Positions 1-5,758 of a stretch of 7,015 bases of DNA are shown here, one piece after another. Both the position numbers and the translations under genes were made by a program. Source of the stretch: Cyclobacteriaceae bacterium (GTDB lineage: Bacteria; Bacteroidota; Bacteroidia; Cytophagales; Cyclobacteriaceae); NCBI GenBank assembly GCA_029880385.1, contig JAOUOM010000098.1:1-7015 (forward strand), given 5' to 3'. The notes below the pieces were generated by a model, which saw nothing but the letters and a program-made list of their open reading frames with translations, ran no database searches and was not told where the DNA came from. Every line of letters begins with the position of its first letter. Within the stretch, counting starts at the first letter, position 1.

Positions 1-549
1 GAGGTAGAGTCCATCCCGTAGCCGAATGGGAAATGCCGCAGAAGAATCGGCCCTGAAAAATTTCTTTTTATACGTCCCATCCGCTTCCATCATATCCTTA
101 TAGTACGGAATCCAGGGCTCCCAACCCGCCTGATGCGCCAATGTCTCCCGGATGGTGGCTTTGCCCCTCTTGTTATGTCCGAATCCCGAAACATACTTAC
201 GTACCGGATCGTCCAGGTCTATCAATCCATCTTCATACAGTTTCATCAATGCCAGTGTGGCGGCTGTTACTTTTGTAACAGAAGCCAAATCAAAAATGTC
301 ATTATTTTGTGTCGGACGTAAGCTGTCATAGGTAAAAAACCCATATGCTTTGTGCACCAAAACACTGTCTTTATGCTGGATGTACAATACCGCACCGGGA
401 AATGCCTGATCGCGGATTCCTTCGGCTACTATTTCATCCATCATTGAAATTATGGAATCAGAATAGGTCTTGTTTTGAGAAAATGCTAAAAAATTAGGAT
501 TTATCACCAAGAAACAAATAATAAATCGGATAGATGATGTAAGGCTCAT
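1..549 (-). CDS. Secreted serine hydrolase, beta-lactamase/penicillin-binding family (N-terminal part, truncated by window edge)
   Basis: Reading the minus strand from the ATG at 549 gives 183 open codons that run off the window at base 1. Residues 1-25 form a signal peptide: Arg8, a hydrophobic core at about 9-23, and a likely cleavage after AFS; there is no lipobox cysteine. Residues 45-70 (FPGAVLYIQHKDSVLVHKAYG) match the opening strands of the class C beta-lactamase/esterase fold. DLASVTK at 87-93 carries the SxxK motif, with Ser90 as the predicted nucleophile and Lys93 as the general base. Residues 94-118 (TLALMKLYEDGLIDLDDPV) and the later LAHQAGW at 137-143, where many relatives have HTSG, fit the same family. 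The start is secure because an in-frame stop lies at 568-570 and no other ATG intervenes. The C-terminal half, including the Tyr-x-Asn motif, is outside the window. The substrate (beta-lactam, ester or peptidoglycan peptide) cannot be assigned. From memory, the HQAG...PWIPYY stretch resembles the beta-lactamase domain attached to some Bacteroidota GH3 glycosidases, but no GH3 domain precedes it here. Confidence 0.9.
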   Translation of the reverse strand, partial: MSLTSSIRFIICFLVINPNFLAFSQNKTYSDSIISMMDEIVAEGIRDQAFPGAVLYIQHKDSVLVHKAYGFFTYDSLRPTQNNDIFDLASVTKVTAATLALMKLYEDGLIDLDDPVRKYVSGFGHNKRGKATIRETLAHQAGWEPWIPYYKDMMEADGTYKKKFFRADSSAAFPIRLRDGLYL

Positions 550-557
550 TATTTTTG
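550..557 (+). promoter_or_regulatory. Candidate -7 promoter element (TAnnTTTG) for the phosphatase-dehydrogenase gene
   Basis: TATTTTTG is an exact match to the Bacteroidota/Flavobacterium -7 consensus TAnnTTTG. It lies 20 bases before the ATG at 578, which would give a leader of roughly 14-16 nt. I found no convincing TTG at the -33 position; that region lies inside the divergent hydrolase gene. The whole divergent spacer is only 28 bp, so the two promoters must overlap each other or the opposite reading frames. Confidence 0.45.
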
Positions 558-577
558 GACTTTCCTTTTAGTTACGC

Positions 578-2470
578 ATGCAAAATAAGAAACATTTTAT
601 TATTGATTTTGACTCTACCTTCACAAAAGTAGAAGCCCTGGACATACTGGGCGAAATAGCACTTGAAACCCATCCCGGCAAAGAAGAAGCCATTCGCCGA
701 ATCAAAGAAGTGACTGATCTGGGCATGGAAGGAAAAATATCGTTTAGGGAATCACTGGAAGAACGTATTTCGATACTTCATGCAAACAAAAAACATTTGC
801 CCGTATTAGTCAACCGGCTAAAAAACCTCGTGAGTGAATCCTTTGTGAGAAACAAGGAAGTGATAAAGAAAAACCCGGAACAATTTTATATTTTATCAAA
901 CGGATTTAAAGATTTTATTATCCCTGTGGTCAGTGACTTTGGGATCAAGCCCGAAAATGTATTTGCCAATGATTTTGAGTACGACACAGACGGCAATATT
1001 GTAGGCTTCAACAAAAACAACATCCTGTCTTCAAATAACGGTAAACCAAAACAGATCGAATCCCTTAAATTAGACGGTGAAGTTCATGTGCTGGGTGACG
1101 GATTTACCGATTACGAAATCAAAAAAGCCGGTTTTGCCAAACGGTTTTATGCCTTTACCGAAAATGTAAAAAGAAATGCTGTGATCGAAAATGCCGATCA
1201 TGAAGCCCCGAATTTAGACGAAGTATTATATCATCATAAAATGGAACGAGCACTCTCCTACCCAAAAAACCGAATCAAAGTCCTGTTACTGGAAAACATC
1301 CACGAACATGGTGTCGAAAAACTCAGACAAGAAGGGTATACCGTCGACGTGCACCCGGCTGGCATGAGTGAAGAAGAACTCAAAGAAGCCATCAAGGATG
1401 TTTCGATCCTGGGAATACGGTCAAAAACCAATGTAACCAAATCCGTGCTCGAAAATGCCAACCGGCTACTTTCTATCGGGGCTTTTTGCATTGGCACCAA
1501 TCAGATAGACCTGGAAGAATGTCAGCGAAAAGGGATCAATGTATTCAATGCCCCGTACAGCAATACGCGTTCGGTTGTGGAGTTGGCCATTGCCGAAATC
1601 ATCCTGCTGATGCGTAACCTTCCGGATAAAGCTGCAGCCATGCACCAGGGCAACTGGGACAAATCAGCAAAAAACAGCTTTGAAGTAAGAGGTAAAACGA
1701 TCGGTATTATCGGATATGGAAACATTGGCTCTCAATTGTCTGTCCTTGCCGAGACCATCGGCCTAAAGGTGGTGTATTATGACATAGAAGAAAAGCTGGC
1801 CCTTGGAAACGCCTATCGTTGCCATACAATGGAAGAGCTACTCGGGCTTGCTGACATTATTTCCCTACATGTTGATGGCCGCCAGGAAAACAAAAATATG
1901 ATCGGGGAAAAAGAATTTTCCCAAATGAAAGAAAAAGTAGTCTTCCTTAACCTTGCACGGGGACATGTTGTCGATGTACAGGCCTTAACGAAATACATAA
2001 AAAGCGGAAGAATCATAGGTGCCGGTGTAGACGTGTTTCCTGCCGAACCGATGAGCAATAACGATGAGTTTATTTCGGAACTACGGGGATTGCCAAATGT
2101 GATACTCACCCCACACATTGGTGGCAGCACATTAGAGGCACAAAAAAACATTGCCGACTATGTGCCCTCCAGGATCATGGACTATATCAATACCGGCAGC
2201 ACTTCCGGAAGTGTAAACTTCCCGAACATTTTGCTCCCAACACTCAAAAATGCCCACCGTTTCATTCATATACATCAAAACGAACCGGGTATATTAGCCG
2301 AAATAAACAGAGTATTGGCACAGCATGATTTAAATGTAGTAGGCCAGTACCTGAAAACCAACGAACAAATCGGTTATGTGATCACCGATATTGACAAAAA
2401 TTATGACGAGGAAGTAATTAAAGAATTAAAGAAAATTAAGGCAACAATTCGATTCAGGGTATTATATTAG
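578..2470 (+). CDS. serA: Fusion of a HAD phosphatase (phosphoserine phosphatase-like) with ACT-type D-3-phosphoglycerate dehydrogenase
   Basis: A cytoplasmic 630-residue protein predicted to start, and possibly also finish, serine synthesis from 3-phosphoglycerate. Residues 5-220 are a HAD phosphatase of the SerB type: motif I DFDST (Asp10 nucleophile, Asp12 acid/base) with Glu19, motif II Ser107 in ILSNG, Lys158, and motif III GDGFTD with Asp174 and Asp178. Residues 232-630 align end to end with E. coli SerA (410 aa): nucleotide-binding GYGNIG at 379-384, catalytic Arg461, Glu490 and His513 (LTPHIGGST), then a C-terminal ACT domain from about 560. His566, Asn568 and Asn586 match the E. coli serine-binding residues at a constant offset, so feedback by serine is expected. 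The matching C-terminus (RFRVLY against RARLLY) shows the gene is complete. The start is fixed by an in-frame TAG at 569-571. Oddities: motif II is SNG rather than SGG, motif III has Thr177 where SerB usually has Asn, and the E. coli Lys39 position is Pro260. The dehydrogenase role is firm; phosphoserine as the phosphatase substrate is inferred. Confidence 0.93.
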   Translation: MQNKKHFIIDFDSTFTKVEALDILGEIALETHPGKEEAIRRIKEVTDLGMEGKISFRESLEERISILHANKKHLPVLVNRLKNLVSESFVRNKEVIKKNPEQFYILSNGFKDFIIPVVSDFGIKPENVFANDFEYDTDGNIVGFNKNNILSSNNGKPKQIESLKLDGEVHVLGDGFTDYEIKKAGFAKRFYAFTENVKRNAVIENADHEAPNLDEVLYHHKMERALSYPKNRIKVLLLENIHEHGVEKLRQEGYTVDVHPAGMSEEELKEAIKDVSILGIRSKTNVTKSVLENANRLLSIGAFCIGTNQIDLEECQRKGINVFNAPYSNTRSVVELAIAEIILLMRNLPDKAAAMHQGNWDKSAKNSFEVRGKTIGIIGYGNIGSQLSVLAETIGLKVVYYDIEEKLALGNAYRCHTMEELLGLADIISLHVDGRQENKNMIGEKEFSQMKEKVVFLNLARGHVVDVQALTKYIKSGRIIGAGVDVFPAEPMSNNDEFISELRGLPNVILTPHIGGSTLEAQKNIADYVPSRIMDYINTGSTSGSVNFPNILLPTLKNAHRFIHIHQNEPGILAEINRVLAQHDLNVVGQYLKTNEQIGYVITDIDKNYDEEVIKELKKIKATIRFRVLY

Positions 2471-2559
2471 TACCTTCGAACTGATTTCCAATACAACAAA
2501 ACCAATAACCTTTCTTTCCTGGCGTTGATACCTCGAAAGATTGTTACTAATTTCGCCAC
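2471..2559 (+). promoter_or_regulatory. Intergenic spacer with candidate promoter for the YtxJ-like gene
   Basis: Two -7-like boxes are visible. TAATTTCG at 2548-2555 matches TAnnTTTG in 7 of 8 positions and has a TTG at 2525-2527 with a 20-base spacer, within the 17-23 range reported for Flavobacterium. If used, transcription would start almost exactly at the ATG at 2560, giving a leaderless or nearly leaderless message. TACCTTCG at 2471-2478, straight after the upstream stop codon, is an alternative that would give a leader of about 75 nt. Readthrough from the fusion gene is also possible. No clear terminator hairpin is seen here. Confidence 0.3.
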
Positions 2560-2943
2560 ATGACATCAATTCGCTGGAAAGAATTATCTCAACATGTACA
2601 ATTTGACAAGATATTGGAATTGTCAAAGAAAAAGCCTGTGCTAGTCTTTAAGCACAAACCTACTTCTCCGGAAAGCATTTCAGTTAAAAAACGATTTGAA
2701 GCAGAATGGGATATTCAGGAGGAGTTTATAGAGTTATTTCTACTTGAAGATACCACTGGCAAAAACTTGATCAAAGAAGTTATTGAGTCTGCCGGGGTTG
2801 ACGATGAATTTCCACAGGTACTTCTTTTTGCAGATGGTGTAGCTATGTATGATGAATCGCACGATATGATTAGTGCCAAAAAAATCAACATTGCCTTAAA
2901 AATCATCAACCGTACGTTTAAATGGATGGAGTCACGTGCCTGA
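2560..2943 (+). CDS. YtxJ-like thioredoxin-fold protein lacking the redox cysteine
   Basis: A 127-residue cytoplasmic protein with no signal peptide or membrane segment. Its pattern matches the YtxJ family (DUF2847), called bacillithiol-system redox-active proteins or monothiol bacilliredoxin-like proteins. It has an N-terminal W..LS with a helix at 15-22, strand PVLVFKH at 26-32, helix at 42-50, and a C-terminal FPQVLLFADGVAMYDESHDMI at 84-104 whose Pro85 is the likely cis-proline of the thioredoxin fold. In typical YtxJ the FKH is followed by a loop of the type STRCSIS carrying the single active cysteine. Here the loop is KPTSPESIS at 33-41, and the protein contains no cysteine at all. It therefore cannot act by thiol chemistry. 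A structural, chaperone-like or regulatory role is possible but unsupported. It sits between the two serine-pathway genes on the same strand, with gaps of 89 and 138 bp. Family assignment is from motif memory and is good but not certain; the function is unknown. Confidence 0.75.
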   Translation: MTSIRWKELSQHVQFDKILELSKKKPVLVFKHKPTSPESISVKKRFEAEWDIQEEFIELFLLEDTTGKNLIKEVIESAGVDDEFPQVLLFADGVAMYDESHDMISAKKINIALKIINRTFKWMESRA

Positions 2944-2965
2944 CACGGCAGGTGATTCTACCCTT
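2933..2965 (+). terminator. Weak hairpin at the end of the YtxJ-like gene, possible terminator
   Basis: CACGTGCC (2933-2940) and GGCAGGTG (2947-2954) pair in 7 of 8 positions around a 6-base loop that contains the stop codon TGA. A short T stretch (2962-2965) follows about eight bases later. The stem is good, but the T-tract is short and not adjacent, so this may be incidental. Confidence 0.3.
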
Positions 2966-3042
2966 TTCGCGTTTCTTTTCCATTTTTTTTGCTTTCCCCA
3001 AGATTATATCCCCGTAAAATTTCCCAGACATTTTATACCCGC

Positions 3043-3050
3043 TAGATTTG
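3043..3050 (+). promoter_or_regulatory. Candidate -7 promoter element (TAnnTTTG) for the SerC-like gene
   Basis: TAGATTTG matches the Bacteroidota -7 consensus exactly. It lies 31 bases before the ATG at 3082 and would give a leader of about 26 nt. A TTTC at 3020-3023 is a poor -33 match with a 19-base spacer. With the hairpin after the preceding gene, this suggests the SerC-like gene can be transcribed on its own. Confidence 0.45.
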
Positions 3051-3081
3051 TATGCTAATTCCTGAAACCTGTCAGTTATAA

Positions 3082-4164
3082 ATGTCTAATAAACTTTTTT
3101 TTACCCCGGGTCCGTCACAGTTGTTTTACACGGTTCCTTTTCATCTCAACAATGCGATAAAATCCCACATCGGCTCAATCTCCCATCGAAGTGGCCAATT
3201 TCAATCCCTGTACCAGGAATGCACCGCAAACCTTCGGGAGTTACTGGCACTACCTGACGGTTATCACATCCTCTTTGTCGGCAGTGCCACAGAGGTCTGG
3301 GAACGCCTCCTCCAAAACCTGGTAGGCTTTTCCTCCCATCATTTGATCAACGGATCGTTTTCCAGGCGATTTTTTGAATTTACCCAGGACTATCAATTTG
3401 CCTCTACCAAAGAAGAAATCCCCTTTGGTACTGAATTCGACAACCTGTCAGTACCCGATGAAGCGGAACTTATATCCATTACATACAATGAAACAAGTAC
3501 CGGCTATCAGTTTGACAACAACCGGCTAAAACAAATACGGGAAACGCATCCCGACAAATTGATCGCGTTGGATGTGGTGAGTATTTCACCCGCTGTACCG
3601 ATCGATTTTAGCCTGGTGGATACCGCCTATTTTTCAGTCCAGAAATGTTTTGGGCTACCGGCCGGACTCGGTGTGTGGATCGTTAACGAAAGATGTATTG
3701 ATAAAGCCAATCAGCTAAAAAACAATGGCAAAATAATCGGATCCTACCATTCCCTTCCCCTGCTGTCGTCAACAGGTGCGAAATTTCAAACTCCGGAAAC
3801 CCCAAATGTACTGGGTATCTACTTGCTTTCAGAAGTCATCAAAGACATGTTGAAAAAAGGGGTGGCCACCATCCAAAATGAAACCAAATACAAGGCAGCC
3901 TTGCTCTACCAGTTGTTTGAAGAGACAGAAGGGCTCACTCCCTTTATCAAAAACAAGATCAACCGCTCAAAAACCGTTTGTGTGGCCGAAGTAATGCCGG
4001 ACAATAAACGTTTAATTGAAGAGATGGGCAACCGAGGAATGGTCATAGGCAAAGGTTATGGCCCGTATAAAGAAACCCATATCCGGATTGCAAATTTTCC
4101 TACCCACTCCAAAGAACAGGTAGAACTACTAACGGATCAAATCAAATCATTTTTTGCCCGCTGA
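3082..4164 (+). CDS. serC: Class V aminotransferase, SerC-like phosphoserine aminotransferase
   Basis: A 360-residue PLP-dependent fold-type I enzyme, the usual length for SerC, predicted to transaminate 3-phosphohydroxypyruvate with glutamate to phosphoserine. N-terminal FTPGPS (7-12) takes the place of the SerC FSAGP. SHRSGQF (34-40) corresponds to the SerC SHRGKEF segment. NETSTG (136-141) is the conserved Asn-Thr-Gly loop, and Asp164 should bind the pyridine nitrogen. VQKCFGLPAGLGVWIV (186-201) contains the Schiff-base Lys188, and TPETPN (237-242) matches the SerC TPPT loop. The glycine-rich GGGRGQF phosphate-side motif of classical SerC is replaced by VGSATEVW (66-73), so the enzyme belongs to a diverged branch. 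The location, one gene downstream of the phosphoglycerate dehydrogenase fusion on the same strand, supports the serine-pathway role. An alternative is another small-molecule class V transaminase, such as a serine- or alanine-glyoxylate type. The aminotransferase call is firm; the substrate is inferred. Confidence 0.8.
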   Translation: MSNKLFFTPGPSQLFYTVPFHLNNAIKSHIGSISHRSGQFQSLYQECTANLRELLALPDGYHILFVGSATEVWERLLQNLVGFSSHHLINGSFSRRFFEFTQDYQFASTKEEIPFGTEFDNLSVPDEAELISITYNETSTGYQFDNNRLKQIRETHPDKLIALDVVSISPAVPIDFSLVDTAYFSVQKCFGLPAGLGVWIVNERCIDKANQLKNNGKIIGSYHSLPLLSSTGAKFQTPETPNVLGIYLLSEVIKDMLKKGVATIQNETKYKAALLYQLFEETEGLTPFIKNKINRSKTVCVAEVMPDNKRLIEEMGNRGMVIGKGYGPYKETHIRIANFPTHSKEQVELLTDQIKSFFAR

Positions 4165-4191
4165 TTCGATTGTGATTTTGAAAGAATTCAA

Positions 4192-4230
4192 TGGATAGTA
4201 TAACAAATTATCCAATCGCTTTATATTTTT
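4192..4230 (+). terminator. Candidate terminator after the SerC-like gene
   Basis: TGGATA (4192-4197) and TATCCA (4209-4214) form a perfect 6-bp stem around an A/T-rich 11-base loop. A T-rich tail with five consecutive T (4226-4230) follows a few bases later. The stem is A/T-rich, so termination would be weak. The TATATTTT at 4222-4229 within the tail is also a 7-of-8 match to TAnnTTTG and could instead be the -7 element for the universal stress protein gene, with a leader of about 50 nt. Confidence 0.35.
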
Positions 4231-4285
4231 AGACAAAGGATTTTATCTTGTAGCAACTTTTAAAATAAGCTCCGCTAAACCTGGC

Positions 4286-5206
4286 ATGTACAAATTCAAT
4301 AAAATTCTCGTTGCGCTGGATCTTTCTGCCATTGATAGCCAGTTGATCGAATCTGCCTGTACCATTTGTGATATATTTCCGCCTAAGGAAATCATTTTTA
4401 TCAATGTGATCCGTGATTTTGACTTTCCCGAAGAACTATTGAAGGAATTTCCCGGCTTGCTGGAGAAGGCACTGGAAGAAAGAAAGGCTACTATTGAAAA
4501 ACAAGTGGAAAAACATTTCACCTGTGGGGAGGTAAAAATACACATCGTCATCAAACAAGGCCAGGCTACCAAGGAAATCATGAAATATTCCGCTGAAAAA
4601 AAGGTAGACTTGATTGTACTGGGACGTAAAAACGAGAAAAAAGGAGGAGGAACTCTCATCAGCCGCTTAACCCGCAGGGCGAGCTGTTCACTGCTGGTCA
4701 TCCCAAAAGATACCAAACTGAAGTTTGATAAAATCCTTGTCCCCATTGATTTTTCAAGTTACTCGCGTATGGCACTGGAAAAAGCCCTGACAATTGCCCG
4801 AAACCTGAAATACACTCCGAAAATAATCACGCAAAACGTGTATCATGTCCCTTCGGGATATCACTACACAGGAAAAACCTACGAGGAATTTTCCGAGACC
4901 ATGAAGGAAAATGCAAAGGTTGACTACCAGAAATTCACTTCTCCGCTAAACCTGAAAAACATTAAAATCGAAGCTACCTATACACTCGACAAAGATGATG
5001 ATGTAATCGGGGATATCAATAAAAAAGCAAAATCGATCAAAGCTGACGTGATCGTGATCGGGGCAAAAGGACGAACGGCCACAGCTGCCATATTTATCGG
5101 TAGTAAAGCTGAAAAACTTATTCAGCAGGACGATAATGTCCCATTGATGGTTATTCGGCCAAAAGGAAAAACAGCCGGCATTTTGGAATACCTGAAAGAA
5201 ATCTAA
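4286..5206 (+). CDS. Tandem-domain universal stress protein (UspA family)
   Basis: A 306-residue cytoplasmic protein made of two UspA domains. Domain 1 (about 1-142) opens with FNKILVALDLS (4-14) and ends with the strand SLLVIPKD. Domain 2 (about 147-293) opens with FDKILVPIDFSSYS (147-160) and ends with PLMVIRPKG. Domain 2 keeps a perfect nucleotide-binding signature G-2x-G-9x-G-S: Gly259, Gly262, Gly272 and Ser273. In domain 1 the equivalent stretch (LGRKNEKKGGGTLISRL, 112-128) does not fit that spacing, so ATP binding is probably limited to the C-terminal domain. Two-domain Usp proteins are common in Bacteroidota and are linked to stress or energy limitation; the exact role here cannot be read from sequence. 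Translation starts at the ATG at 4286 in an A/T-rich context with no Shine-Dalgarno. The stop TAA (5204-5206) overlaps the stop of the convergent MarR gene. Confidence 0.92.
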   Translation: MYKFNKILVALDLSAIDSQLIESACTICDIFPPKEIIFINVIRDFDFPEELLKEFPGLLEKALEERKATIEKQVEKHFTCGEVKIHIVIKQGQATKEIMKYSAEKKVDLIVLGRKNEKKGGGTLISRLTRRASCSLLVIPKDTKLKFDKILVPIDFSSYSRMALEKALTIARNLKYTPKIITQNVYHVPSGYHYTGKTYEEFSETMKENAKVDYQKFTSPLNLKNIKIEATYTLDKDDDVIGDINKKAKSIKADVIVIGAKGRTATAAIFIGSKAEKLIQQDDNVPLMVIRPKGKTAGILEYLKEI

Positions 5207-5655
5207 CCGCGAAATTTATCCAGTAATAAATTCAGATGACGACTTTCCTCATCCGTAAGTTGGATATTTTTATTTTCCCAATTTGCGATTTCGATATCGA
5301 GTTTGGCCAGAATTTCAAGGCCTTTTTCTGATATAAACACATCGACTGCCCGTCGGTCAACTGGATTTTTTTTGCGTGTCACCAATTCTTTGGCCTCCAG
5401 TTTGTCCACAATTCGCGAAGCATTGGAACTTTTATCAAGCATTCGGTCGATCAGAAGGTTTACCGTGGACTCTTTGGGATATTGCCCCCTCAAAATCCTC
5501 AGCACATTAAATTGAGGTATGGTCAGCCCGTACGGACGAAATAACTGCAACTGTTTTTGGGCAATAAAACTGGAGGTAAAAAGCAAATTAATGATTGCCT
5601 TATTTTGTGTTGTCCGAAAGCTGGTCTGCTTAATTTCTTCTTCTAAACTGGCCAT
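5203..5655 (-). CDS. MarR-family transcriptional regulator
   Basis: A 150-residue DNA-binding protein of normal MarR length. N-terminal helices (about 8-40) would form the dimer interface. A winged helix-turn-helix follows: helix at 47-57 (QFNVLRILRGQ), recognition region about 63-91 (including DKSSNASRIVDKLEAKELV), and a wing at 92-108 with the characteristic DRRAVDV (Asp100, Arg101, Arg102). The C-terminal helices at 111-126 and 134-148 complete the dimer domain. There is no cysteine, which rules out OhrR-style thiol sensing. It lies convergent to the universal stress protein gene, sharing the bases CTAA at the two stops, and downstream of rnfA on the same strand with a 103-bp gap containing a terminator-like hairpin. 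The target genes and ligand cannot be told; MarR proteins usually control themselves or a neighbour, but I saw no convincing palindromic operator upstream. Confidence 0.92.
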   Translation of the reverse strand: MASLEEEIKQTSFRTTQNKAIINLLFTSSFIAQKQLQLFRPYGLTIPQFNVLRILRGQYPKESTVNLLIDRMLDKSSNASRIVDKLEAKELVTRKKNPVDRRAVDVFISEKGLEILAKLDIEIANWENKNIQLTDEESRHLNLLLDKFRG

Positions 5656-5677
5656 TAAAAAAGTTGAATATTAGGAG

Positions 5678-5686
5678 CAAAACATA
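5678..5686 (-). promoter_or_regulatory. Possible -7 promoter element for the marR-like gene
   Basis: On the minus strand TATGTTTTG resembles TAnnTTTG but with three instead of two spacer bases. It lies about 22 bases before the ATG at 5655, the right distance for a short leader. No matching TTG lies at a suitable upstream distance, so this is a weak candidate. Confidence 0.25.
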
Positions 5687-5697
5687 AAGCTACAAAT

Positions 5698-5727
5698 AAA
5701 AAAAATCCGCATACATCCCGGTTACGC
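5698..5727 (-). terminator. Candidate rho-independent terminator of the rnf operon
   Basis: On the minus strand GCGTA (5727-5723) and TATGC (5713-5709) form a five-pair stem with one G-T wobble around a 9-base loop, followed after GGA by eight consecutive T (5705-5698). The position, about 30 bases after the rnfA stop and before the marR-like promoter region, is what is expected for the end of the operon. The stem is short, which limits confidence. Confidence 0.4.
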
Positions 5728-5758
5728 AATTTCTATAATTTTTTATCATAAACACTTG

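Noticed and set aside
133..321. A 62-codon plus-strand frame in the left part
   Set aside because: This stretch is the coding region of the serine hydrolase on the opposite strand, with SxxK motif and signal peptide.
1258..2151. Three antisense open frames within the dehydrogenase half of the fusion
   Set aside because: They oppose a fully conserved SerA sequence and have no family features.
578..2470. Fusion as an artefact of a sequencing error joining two genes
   Set aside because: The linker at about 215-231 reads smoothly with no shift in frame or internal start context, and both halves are complete.
4243..4746. A 167-codon open frame on the minus strand over the universal stress protein gene
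   Set aside because: It is antisense to a clear UspA protein, is rich in Ser and Phe as expected from reverse reading, and shows no recognisable domain.
5656..5758. Palindromic MarR operator upstream of the regulator
   Set aside because: Only short A/T-rich symmetry such as AATATT is present, which is expected by chance in this base composition.
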